DNA of 10,227 nt from Phycisphaerae bacterium. GTDB taxonomy: Bacteria > Planctomycetota > Phycisphaerae > UBA1845 > UTPLA1. Both the position numbers and the translations under genes were made by a program. A model generated the notes under the pieces. It worked only from the letters and a program-made list of their open reading frames with translations. It had not been told where the DNA came from and made no database searches. Positions within the stretch are counted from its first letter, which is position 1, and each line of letters starts with the position of its first letter. Below, piece after piece: positions 4,757-10,227 of this stretch. The DNA is taken from NCBI GenBank assembly GCA_016935885.1, contig JAFGQA010000490.1, positions 1 to 10,227 on the forward strand. The letters are read 5' to 3'.

Positions 4757-5278
4757 CTACCTCCGAGCGTTTTGTATTGCCTTGAGATATCTCTTCTGCA
4801 GATCCGGGTAGATCTCGGACGTGAGTTTGAAGACGTTGTTGTAGTCCTTGCGGGACGAGTGCCGTGCATAGATGTAGACGGCGAGATCGTCGACGCTGTT
4901 AAAGGAGAGGTCGCTTGTGGACTTGATGTAATCCCATCCGCCCGCGGAATCGATGGCGATCTTCCGACCGATGCTCTTGCCCGCTGCATCTCCGAGCATC
5001 CCGCCAATAAACGGAACCTGCTTCAAGGCTTGTGAGCCTGCATAAGCACCAACTGTGCCGCCAACGGCAGATCCGAACCTGGCGGCAACACCCTTATCGA
5101 CCCATTCGGCCACGGTGTTATCGGATGTAAAGGGACACATGTACTTGCCGGAGTTCCCTTGGATAGGACTCGGAACACGTACTTCCGTGGGCTTGGGAAC
5201 GGTCATGCATCCTGTGGCAAGGATGGCAATGACAATGACACTGAGCAGACACCGACACGCTTGCAGGGATCTCTTCAT
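4757..5278 (-). CDS. Gly-rich lipoprotein, first gene of the operon
   Basis: Protein of 173 residues. The lipoprotein signal ends at Cys24 (LATGC). Residues 63-105 hold a Gly/Ala-rich stretch with G-x3-G spacing (SAVGGTVGAYAGSQAL and IGGMLGDAAGKSIG), a glycine-zipper pattern known from several outer-membrane or envelope lipoproteins. The C-terminal third is mixed alpha/beta (DLAVYIYARHSSRKDYNNVF) and not recognised. I chose the ATG at 5278 because GGAGGAGGAAGG lies just upstream and the signal peptide begins there. It leads the operon and is divergent from the small XRE gene at 5416. No family name is offered; membrane insertion or multimerisation through the zipper is inference. Confidence 0.85.
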   Translation of the reverse strand: MKRSLQACRCLLSVIVIAILATGCMTVPKPTEVRVPSPIQGNSGKYMCPFTSDNTVAEWVDKGVAARFGSAVGGTVGAYAGSQALKQVPFIGGMLGDAAGKSIGRKIAIDSAGGWDYIKSTSDLSFNSVDDLAVYIYARHSSRKDYNNVFKLTSEIYPDLQKRYLKAIQNARR

Positions 5279-5368
5279 GCGACCTTCCTCCTCCTTTTTT
5301 GGGGTTGTCGGACTCGTACCACTTCGGCGAGAGATGGGCAAGATGTTTCTGATGGAATGTCACGCATC

Positions 5369-5387
5369 GTCTGTAGACCGAAAGTCT
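5369..5387. promoter_or_regulatory. Candidate operator: GTCT/AGAC half-sites
   Basis: Three alternating half-sites, GTCT (5369), AGAC (5375) and GTCT (5384), form two overlapping dyads: GTCT-GT-AGAC and AGAC-N5-GTCT. They lie in the divergent gap between the XRE gene and the lipoprotein operon, where an autoregulating XRE repressor would bind. No clear -10/-35 pair for the leftward operon was found. Confidence 0.4.
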
Positions 5388-5415
5388 GAATTGACAGAGG
5401 TTGGATGCCGTCATT

Positions 5416-5670
5416 ATGGACGAAAGCGGCATCAAACAAGCGTTTGGGAAGGCGGTCCGAAAATTCCGCGACGGGCTGGGGGTGTCTCAAGAAGAACTCG
5501 CGGAACTGGCGGACTTGCACCGCACTTACATCAGCGACATCGAACGAGGTGACCGGAATATCAGCTTGGTGAATATTGTTCGGTTGGCGCAGGCGCTCAA
5601 GGTCACGCCTGGGGATCTGCTCGGACCATTGGGCTCGATTCGCTTTACCAAGCGTCGGAACATCCGTTGA
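5416..5670 (+). CDS. Small XRE-family HTH regulator (controller-type)
   Basis: Protein of 84 residues that is almost only a Cro/C1-type helix-turn-helix domain (about 10-70). It has the signature VSQEELAELADLHRTYISDIERGDRNIS followed by the capping helix VRLAQALKV. The sequence is close to stand-alone regulators of restriction-modification systems (controller proteins), though such domains are also common in phages and islands. It points right, toward the convergent end of the HNH endonuclease gene 100 bases away, and is divergent from the lipoprotein operon. A TTG at 5401 is an alternative start but AGAGG abuts it. ATG 5416 has only weak ribosome binding potential. Likely role: transcriptional control of itself and possibly of the R-M genes. 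Confidence 0.8.
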   Translation: MDESGIKQAFGKAVRKFRDGLGVSQEELAELADLHRTYISDIERGDRNISLVNIVRLAQALKVTPGDLLGPLGSIRFTKRRNIR

Positions 5671-5769
5671 CGGTCCCACCTCGCCTTCAGGCTTGGCTTG
5701 TTGTGGCACACATCTGTCGGTCATTCGTTTCATTGCGCGTCGAGTATGGAGCGGACAAGATAGAGATAG

Positions 5770-6768
5770 TCAAGCCGGGATTCGTCTGTATCTGTTCGCC
5801 CTTCGTATCATGGCGGTGTCCGGGCGTTGGTGGCGGTCGGGGGGCAGGAGTATCCGCTTCCCGAGCGTGCGCTTGAACGCCGGCAGACCGCCGTCGAGTT
5901 TCAGGGTCACGAGTTGTAGCTCCTTCTCCGGGTTGGGCCGCATCACGTATTCCTCATCAAGATAGATCAACCCGTTGTCAAAGGCGCGGTGATACGTGGG
6001 GGAAAGCGCGATTCCGTTGCGCACGTCGTCGGTCGTGTCCTCGGCTTGAACCGGCAGGATGTGGGCGGCGTCAACGAGCTTGAGTTGCATGCGGGTAACG
6101 GCGCAACGCTGGGTGTACGCGCAGAGAACCTGCTGACGGAAGCTCGCCGCCCTGGCCCACCGGTTGACTTCCGAGACGATTCTCTGCCGCTTGGGGGTCA
6201 GCTTGGTCATTTCCTTCTTGGTGATCGTTTCAAGGGCGGATGCCTTGGCGAGCAGTCTGGACACGGCGGCGCTCTTGCCGAGACGGTGAAGCTCCTGTGC
6301 GTTCGCCATGTAGTTCACGATCTGGTCGGGACGGATGGCGACGGCGATCTCCTGGTTGTTCTTCCGGTCGAACGCAAGGCCGTCGTCGAGGGCCTTGTGA
6401 AGTGTGGTGATGTCGATCTGAACGGACGGGGAACCCGTCGTGAAGGTCTGGTGCCGAGCAAGATCGAACCCGGCGAACGTCTTCGTGTTCGGCTCGTAGC
6501 CGAGAAGCAACGTGTAGCCGGTCGGATTCAAGGGTAACGGGGATTCGACCGTCGTCATCTGGATACGGTACTCGTCGGGAAGACTCGGCCTGCCGCCGTG
6601 CGTGAGCGTCCACGCGTAAACCCATACGCTGACGCCTCCGGCTTCGGTCTGAACGATGAAGCGGCGGGGATGCTGACGCGGGGGAGAGACAAGGATTCCG
6701 GGAGCGCCGGCTTCTTCGCAGGCATCGAGTATCGCGGTCACAAGCTGGTCGGGGCTGATTGCCGGCAT
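5770..6768 (-). CDS. HNH restriction endonuclease (type II R-M)
   Basis: Protein of 332 residues. The C-terminal half carries an HNH domain of the HNH_2 type: CAVT (222-225), DAAHILP (233-239, catalytic His236), RNGIALS (250-256, Asn251) and the metal-binding region TYHRAFDNGLI with His260. The N-terminal domain (1-150) is a separate beta-rich module containing GGRPSLPDEYRIQ (58-70). It may recognise DNA, including perhaps base modification, but I do not recognise it with certainty. It follows the methyltransferase stop by three bases, so it is co-transcribed as the last R-M gene. Expected role: cleavage of DNA not protected by the neighbouring methylase. The alternative, a methyl-dependent nuclease, is less likely next to a cognate methylase. 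Confidence 0.85.
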   Translation of the reverse strand: MPAISPDQLVTAILDACEEAGAPGILVSPPRQHPRRFIVQTEAGGVSVWVYAWTLTHGGRPSLPDEYRIQMTTVESPLPLNPTGYTLLLGYEPNTKTFAGFDLARHQTFTTGSPSVQIDITTLHKALDDGLAFDRKNNQEIAVAIRPDQIVNYMANAQELHRLGKSAAVSRLLAKASALETITKKEMTKLTPKRQRIVSEVNRWARAASFRQQVLCAYTQRCAVTRMQLKLVDAAHILPVQAEDTTDDVRNGIALSPTYHRAFDNGLIYLDEEYVMRPNPEKELQLVTLKLDGGLPAFKRTLGKRILLPPDRHQRPDTAMIRRANRYRRIPA

Positions 6769-6771
6769 GGT

Positions 6772-8001
6772 CTATCTCGCTTTCTTTGTCGTTCGTTTCT
6801 TTGTCGCTCGACCCGTTGCCTTCTTCTTGGTTGCCTTGGGCTTCGCCGGGGTCTTCTTCTTGGGCGTGTTTTTCCGGGTCTTGTACTTCGCGCGGGGATC
6901 GCGTGCGGGCGTTGGGGCGTCTCCGCTTGAGGCGTCGGGATACTGAGCCTTGGACCGGATACGGCGTGTCTCTCCCCCGTCGTCCGGCAGGGCGTCGTCT
7001 TCCAGCCGGTTCCACATGGCCGCCGGGTGATGGATCGTGTAGGCGATCTCCTTGGTGTGCTTGCCCTGGGGTAGATCGGGGAACAGGGTTTCATCCTGAT
7101 GCTGGCCGTTGTTGAACCGGCCCAGCGCGCCCGCGAGATATTCTTCGAGCATGTCGCAACAGATCCAGTTTCGCTTGAGCCGTTCGGCAACTTCGCCGGT
7201 GACGCAGCTGCCGGCAAACGGATCGAGAACCAAGTCGCCCGGGTCGGTCAGCATGCGGATGAAGAACTCCGGCACTTCGCTGGGGAACCGGGCGGGATGC
7301 TGGGGCAGGTCGTGCTCCTTGCAGTAACGCAGATAGTAGGAGTTGCTTTCCGTGTTCGGGATGGCGAGTAGATTCGGGGGGATGGCGGCGCGATTGTCGG
7401 TGGTGAATTTCGTGCTGATGTCGTGCCCGCTCGGTCGTTTCTTGGCGGTGTAACCGTTCTTGAGAAGGCTCTTCATCGAGTCGCTGTACGGCACGAGCAC
7501 GCGCCGATTGCTGGCCTTCGGCCAAGGGGTCTTGGAAAGCCACCAGATACAGTTGACGGCATCCTTGACTCGGACGCGTCGGACCGTCACCCACTCGGCC
7601 GGGGTCGGGAGCTTGGACGGACTCCACCAGAAGATTTCCTGGGCGAGGTGGAAGCCAAGATCCCGGCACAGCATGATGAGTAGCTCAAAGTGGTAGAGGC
7701 TCCGGGTCGGCATCCCGCGATTCCACACGCCGCCGATGTCGATCACAAGGGAACCGTGTTCCTTCAACACGCGGAAGAACTCGAGTCCGAACGGATGGAA
7801 CCAGTTGACGTAGTTCTCGGAATCGACGTTGCCGTATGACTTCTTCCTGACCAGCCCGAAAGGGGGGCTGGTCATGATGAGATCGACAGAGGCATCGGCC
7901 ACCTCGGACCGCATGAAGTCGAGGGATTCCACACAGTACATGCTCCCCCGCTTGGTCTTGAAGTATGCCTCTGGTTTCTTGCCGGTTGTCATCGGATTCA
8001 C
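6772..8001 (-). CDS. Beta-class DNA methyltransferase with lysine-rich tail
   Basis: Protein of 409 residues. Catalytic motif IV TSPPF (44-48) comes first, then HPARFP (235-240, motif X-like), then the AdoMet-binding motif I DPFAGSCVTG (260-269). This order defines the beta class; S-P-P-F/Y is typical of N4-cytosine enzymes, so N4C methylation is the likelier product. Residues 370-409 form a Lys/Ala/Thr/Pro-rich basic tail like histone H1 or AlgP repeats, unusual for a methylase. The first codon is GTG at 8001, overlapping the regulator's TGA, with AAGG about ten bases upstream. ATG at 7992 is the alternative. It protects host DNA from the HNH enzyme encoded directly downstream. Confidence 0.9.
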   Translation of the reverse strand: MNPMTTGKKPEAYFKTKRGSMYCVESLDFMRSEVADASVDLIMTSPPFGLVRKKSYGNVDSENYVNWFHPFGLEFFRVLKEHGSLVIDIGGVWNRGMPTRSLYHFELLIMLCRDLGFHLAQEIFWWSPSKLPTPAEWVTVRRVRVKDAVNCIWWLSKTPWPKASNRRVLVPYSDSMKSLLKNGYTAKKRPSGHDISTKFTTDNRAAIPPNLLAIPNTESNSYYLRYCKEHDLPQHPARFPSEVPEFFIRMLTDPGDLVLDPFAGSCVTGEVAERLKRNWICCDMLEEYLAGALGRFNNGQHQDETLFPDLPQGKHTKEIAYTIHHPAAMWNRLEDDALPDDGGETRRIRSKAQYPDASSGDAPTPARDPRAKYKTRKNTPKKKTPAKPKATKKKATGRATKKRTTKKAR

Positions 8002-8366
8002 GCGTTGTTGACCTTTTGGCGTTCGAGCATGGCGTCGATGACCTGCATGATAGCCTTTCGGTCCTTCGTGGGAAGCGATTCCAGCTCCTTCAGCTTGCGG
8101 CGGAGACGGGCATCGACCGACCGACCGTCCTCCGGGAGGGCCTCGACCCCGAGCAGTACGTCTGTTGTCACGCTGAGCACGGAGGCGATCTTCGGGAGCA
8201 GTTCGGACGGGGGGCGCTGGGTGGCGCGCTCGTAGTACGAGATGACCCGTTGAGAGACCCCGATGGCGTCGCCGAGTTCAGTCTGAGTAAATCCGCGTTC
8301 CTTGCGTATCCGGGCGAGGCGTTCCCCGAAGGCTTCCTCGGCCGGTTCTGCGTTCTTCTGCGCCAT
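7998..8366 (-). CDS. XRE-family regulator heading the R-M operon
   Basis: Protein of 122 residues. A Cro/C1-type HTH (about 14-70: RLARIRKERGFTQTELGDAI, then VSQRVISYYER) is followed by a helical C-terminus (88-118) with R-L-R-R-K-L-K-E-L-E-S-L heptads that may mediate dimerisation. I chose the ATG at 8366 because upstream residues are not domain-like; GGAG lies ten bases before it. Its stop overlaps the methylase start (GTGA), so it is the first cistron of the R-M operon. It probably controls timing of R-M expression and, through the divergent promoters, the recombinase. Confidence 0.85.
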   Translation of the reverse strand: MAQKNAEPAEEAFGERLARIRKERGFTQTELGDAIGVSQRVISYYERATQRPPSELLPKIASVLSVTTDVLLGVEALPEDGRSVDARLRRKLKELESLPTKDRKAIMQVIDAMLERQKVNNA

Positions 8367-8435
8367 GATTGTGACACTCCATGCTGTTGCGATCATGGCC
8401 ATTATACGGGCACCTCCGCTCCGGGCATTTTCTTG

Positions 8436-8464
8436 TTGCATCCGATATACCAGAATCGTATATT
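8436..8464 (+). promoter_or_regulatory. Sigma70-type promoter toward the recombinase
   Basis: TTGCAT (8436-8441), a 17-base spacer, and TATATT (8459-8464). It points right toward the recombinase, leaving a leader of about 200 bases. It overlaps the dyad at 8445-8463. Confidence 0.55.
8445..8463. promoter_or_regulatory. Operator dyad ATATAC-N7-GTATAT
   Basis: A perfect 6-bp inverted repeat in an AT-rich spot lies within the rightward promoter's spacer and -10, and on the leftward -10. This is a natural site for the XRE repressor encoded by the first R-M gene. Binding would block both directions. Confidence 0.55.
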
Positions 8465-8484
8465 CAAGATGTTGGTATTTTCAA
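8457..8484 (-). promoter_or_regulatory. Leftward promoter for the R-M operon
   Basis: Read on the minus strand: TTGAAA (8484-8479), a 16-base spacer, and TATACG (8462-8457). Transcription would start near 8450 and enter the regulator gene at 8366. Confidence 0.45.
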
Positions 8485-8520
8485 TAGAAATCTTCCTTGA
8501 CGGGGGGATTTCTGAAACAG

Positions 8521-8534
8521 AGCGGCCGGCCGCT
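8521..8534. repeat. 14-bp perfect GC palindrome in the recombinase leader
   Basis: AGCGGCCGGCCGCT is its own reverse complement, with no loop. It sits in the untranslated leader of the recombinase. Role unknown; a cruciform or protein site is possible. Confidence 0.5.
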
Positions 8535-8670
8535 GTATCCGGCAAGACACTGGCGACCGGCCTGACAACGCGAGCCGAAGCTCGGTTGCTGTCTGAACAT
8601 ACCATTTCGGCCTGCGGGCCGCAATGTGCGTCAGCTGGTTTCCCCGCCTTGGCTCCGGGAGGAAGGCAGG

Positions 8671-9831
8671 ATGAAACGGCACAGTCTCAGCCAGGACCCA
8701 CGGACCGGGAGGTACTTCACCCGCATTCAGGTCGATGGGGTGCGGAAGAAGTTTTTCTTCGGCACGAACCGCCGGAAGGCGGAGCAGGATCTCCGGGAGC
8801 TTGAGCAGAACATCGAGACGGGCGAGAAGTCTTTCGCGGCGATCGCGAACGTGAACGTAGACAAGAGCGTCGCGGCGGACATCACGATTGAGGAACTGGT
8901 GACGCGGTACCTGGAATGGGTCAAGGGGAATCGGGCATGGGGCACGTGGAACACCAAGCGCACGATGATTCAGCCGTTCCTCGACCGGTACGGGGATTGT
9001 CTGGTGTCGGACATCAACCATTCGACCCTGGCGAACTATTACGCCTGGGTGCGGAAGTACCGCGGCCGGAGCGCGAACGGTGGCAACCATCATATGCGCG
9101 AGGTCAAGACGGCGCTTCGCTGGGGCGAAGACATGGACGTCTGCATTTGCCCGGTGCGCCGGTTCCCGATGCTGCGGGAAGCGCCGGCAAAGACGAAGAA
9201 GTTCTCGGATGACGAGCTGCCGAAGCTGTTGGACCGGGCTCTGCCGGATTTCCGGGATATGCTGTTGTTCGGGTTGCTCACGGGGCTGCGCCCGCAGGAA
9301 CTGCGGGGGCTGCGGTGCGAGCACGTGCGGCCGATCAATGACCGGCTGTGCGTGGTGTTGGAGTACCACAAGACATCGAAGACCATGCACGTGCCCGCGC
9401 CGCGCGTGGTTCCCCTCTCGCCGCAGGCGGCGGAGATCGCCGAGCGGCAGATGGCGAAGCATCCGCGCGCGTCGCATATCTTCCTGAACGATGACGGCAA
9501 GCCGTACAAGGCGGGCGGCTTCCGGCAGCGGCTCAAGCGTCTGTGCGCGCGGTGCGGGTTCGAGCAGCGCCCGCCCTATGCCTTGAGGCACTATTTCGGA
9601 ACGAAACAGGCCGGGCTGGGATTGAATCAGGCGATACTGGCGCAGGTGATGGGGCACACAACGCCGATCACAACTATGCGCTACGTGGCCAAGGTTCCGG
9701 CGTACCAGCAGCAGGCCATGGACGCGATGGAAGCCGGGTTGTCGGCGGTGCTCGCGTCGGAGAAGTCCGAGCCGAAGGCCGGGCGGGAAGCGCCGAAGGT
9801 GATTCCTCTGGCAATCGCGGCGGGAGAGTAG
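8671..9831 (+). CDS. int: Tyrosine recombinase (phage/island integrase)
   Basis: Protein of 386 residues. The N-terminal part (1-60) has a DNA-binding pattern (G-R-Y-F-T-R-I ... KKFFFGTNRRKAEQDL), the core-binding SAM-like domain covers about 70-165, and the catalytic domain about 175-345. Active-site residues: Arg207 (LLTGLRPQEL), Lys near 234-237 (YHKTSK), Arg306 (YALRH), His329 (MGH) and nucleophile Tyr338 (TMRYV). The first His of the usual H-x-x-R is Tyr303. I chose the ATG at 8671 because GGGAGGAAGG lies upstream; a GTG at 8626 is in frame but lacks a site. It ends 71 bases from the tRNA-Val 3' end, so it very likely integrates and excises the island at that tRNA. Confidence 0.92.
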   Translation: MKRHSLSQDPRTGRYFTRIQVDGVRKKFFFGTNRRKAEQDLRELEQNIETGEKSFAAIANVNVDKSVAADITIEELVTRYLEWVKGNRAWGTWNTKRTMIQPFLDRYGDCLVSDINHSTLANYYAWVRKYRGRSANGGNHHMREVKTALRWGEDMDVCICPVRRFPMLREAPAKTKKFSDDELPKLLDRALPDFRDMLLFGLLTGLRPQELRGLRCEHVRPINDRLCVVLEYHKTSKTMHVPAPRVVPLSPQAAEIAERQMAKHPRASHIFLNDDGKPYKAGGFRQRLKRLCARCGFEQRPPYALRHYFGTKQAGLGLNQAILAQVMGHTTPITTMRYVAKVPAYQQQAMDAMEAGLSAVLASEKSEPKAGREAPKVIPLAIAAGE

Positions 9832-9864
9832 AGACGAAACGGAACGGAACGGGAGACGGAAAGA

Positions 9865-9892
9865 GGAACGGCGGCCCTCGGGCCGCCGTTCC
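9865..9892. terminator. Strong hairpin, probably bidirectional terminator
   Basis: 13-bp perfect arms (9865-9877, 9880-9892) sit between the recombinase stop and the tRNA-Val 3' end. Read leftward, the hairpin follows the tRNA CCA by ten bases and is followed by TCTTTCC, a weak T-rich tract. Read rightward there is no T-run. It would end tRNA transcripts and probably also the recombinase mRNA. Confidence 0.65.
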
Positions 9893-9902
9893 AGCGTCAA
9901 GA

Positions 9903-9979
9903 TGGTGGGCGATAGAGGACTTGAACCTCCGACTTCCACCATGTCAAGGTGGCGCTCTAGCCAACTGAGCTAATCGCCC
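9903..9979 (-). tRNA. tRNA-Val (anticodon GAC)
   Basis: A full cloverleaf on the minus strand. The acceptor stem is GGGCGAT/ATCGCCC, the D stem GCTC/GAGC, the anticodon stem CCACC/GGTGG around TTGACAT (9941-9947, anticodon GAC), and the T arm GGAGG-TTCAAGT-CCTCT. Discriminator A is followed by an encoded CCA (9903-9905). It decodes GUC/GUU valine codons. No good promoter lies in the 160 bases directly upstream, so it may depend on the promoter at 10201-10227 by read-through of the broken copy. It is a likely attachment site for the adjacent recombinase. Confidence 0.95.
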
Positions 9980-10132
9980 GTTTCAATGTCTTCGATGCAA
10001 AAGCGGTGCAGCAGTGGTCCCCGACTGGTCCGCGATTCAGTGCCTCTGAATTCTCCTCGTCGAAGCCTCTCTGCGTAAGTCCCTTCTATTCAAAGCCTTC
10101 CTTCTCTGCCCTCTCCCCGCCCCGCCAGCGCT
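9980..10132. other. Spacer between the two tRNA-Val sequences
   Basis: I see no gene. It contains a small inverted repeat, ATTCAG-TGCCT-CTGAAT (10035-10051), and a C/T-rich run (about 10083-10125). The minus strand shows no convincing promoter for the intact tRNA. Confidence 0.5.
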
Positions 10133-10159
10133 GAGCGTTAGCATGTCAAGCAAGCGCTC
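10133..10159. other. Candidate recombination core: 10-bp arms around a 7-base loop
   Basis: GAGCGTTAGC (10133-10142) and GCAAGCGCTC (10150-10159) pair at 9 of 10 positions (one G-T wobble, one A-A) around ATGTCAA. That loop is the same seven bases as the anticodon loop of the intact tRNA. Tyrosine recombinases that use anticodon loops typically have inverted core sites flanking a seven-base overlap. The right arm belongs to the tRNA fragment; the left arm is foreign to a tRNA. Confidence 0.55.
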
Positions 10160-10181
10160 TAGCCAACTGAGCTAATCGCCC
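10143..10181 (-). pseudogene. Broken tRNA-Val: 5' half only
   Basis: On the minus strand the first 28 bases, from acceptor strand GGGCGAT through the D arm, are identical to the intact tRNA-Val. The anticodon stem then reads CTTGC instead of CCACC, followed by the same loop TTGACAT. After that loop the expected GCAAG is replaced by GCTAACGCTC and no T arm or 3' acceptor strand follows. It is therefore a 5' half cut exactly at the anticodon loop, retaining a strong promoter. Its own 3' half is not in this window. Confidence 0.8.
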
Positions 10182-10200
10182 AAGTAGAGAACCGGAACAG

Positions 10201-10227
10201 ACTATAGGCGGCCGGTGTTCCGGTGTC
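10201..10227 (-). promoter_or_regulatory. tRNA promoter at the window edge
   Basis: On the minus strand: GACA at the edge (10227-10224, the last four bases of a TTGACA-type -35), a 17-base spacer, and TATAGT (10206-10201). The tRNA fragment starts 20 bases after the -10. A 9-bp inverted repeat, ACCGGAACA/TGTTCCGGT (10191-10199, 10216-10224), brackets the -10. Confidence 0.6.

Larger units (their letters stand above)
8367..8670. other. Divergent intergenic control region
   Basis: This 304-base gap has no gene. Its left half is AT-rich and holds the overlapping promoters and dyad at 8436-8484. Its right half is a GC-rich leader of about 200 bases before the recombinase, with the palindrome at 8521-8534 and short pairings such as GAGC/GCTC near 8572. 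A TATAAT-like box reads leftward at 8401-8406, but no good -35 lies 16-18 bases upstream. Confidence 0.6.

Noticed and set aside
5391..5419. TTGACA as a -35 for the small XRE gene
   Set aside because: With normal spacing the -10 would fall on the start codon ATG (5416) and has poor sequence, so it would not produce a translatable message from that start.
5667..5876. 69-residue plus-strand frame after the XRE gene
   Set aside because: No recognisable domain, overlaps the end of the HNH endonuclease gene on the other strand, and has no good ribosome binding site.
8464..9942. 492-residue minus-strand frame opposite the recombinase
   Set aside because: Antisense shadow of a clear tyrosine recombinase; Arg/Pro/Leu-rich with no domain, and it runs into the tRNA.

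Overview
The window looks like accessory DNA of a GC-rich, Gram-negative (diderm) bacterium. Five consecutive genes encode lipoproteins, three of them recognisable (LpoB-like, COG3014-like and YcfL-like). The phylum cannot be fixed from this sequence. A PVC-group or deltaproteobacterial relative is an impression only.

Layout. (1) Bases 1-1550 hold no credible gene. They are a dense, very GC-rich array of long inverted repeats, many nested inside one another. (2) Bases 1591-5278, minus strand, are a tight five-gene lipoprotein operon: Gly-rich lipoprotein, LpoB-like, COG3014-like TPR protein, YcfL-like, and a Pro-rich lipoprotein. Its base composition is visibly lower in GC than the array or the genes to its right. 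(3) Bases 5416-5670, plus strand, encode a small XRE-type repressor. (4) Bases 5770-8366, minus strand, are a compact restriction-modification operon: XRE regulator, beta-class SPPF DNA methyltransferase with a histone-H1-like tail, and HNH endonuclease. (5) A divergent control region at 8436-8484 carries overlapping promoters around a dyad. It leads right into a tyrosine recombinase (8671-9831) that ends 71 bases from the 3' end of a tRNA-Val(GAC) gene (9903-9979, minus). (6) Upstream of that tRNA gene lies a second 5' half of a tRNA-Val gene (10143-10181). It is broken at the anticodon loop and still has a good promoter at the window edge.

How it fits together. Recombinase, restriction-modification genes and a tRNA gene with a broken partner are the signature of an integrative island. 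The element probably lies to the left of the tRNA, and its far end is not identified here.

The most unusual part is the left array. Several units share the same shape but have different stem sequences that still pair perfectly. The same three-base internal-loop strands recur: GCG opposite TGA five times, TGT opposite GCT twice, and TTG opposite GA(T/G) or a close variant three times. A short unpaired motif, roughly CGTTnnCaTCACCSA, occurs six times, always on the plus strand, and GGGATAG-like signals recur between units. This pattern of conserved loops and co-varying stems points to a structured RNA or hairpin-DNA repeat family that I do not recognise.
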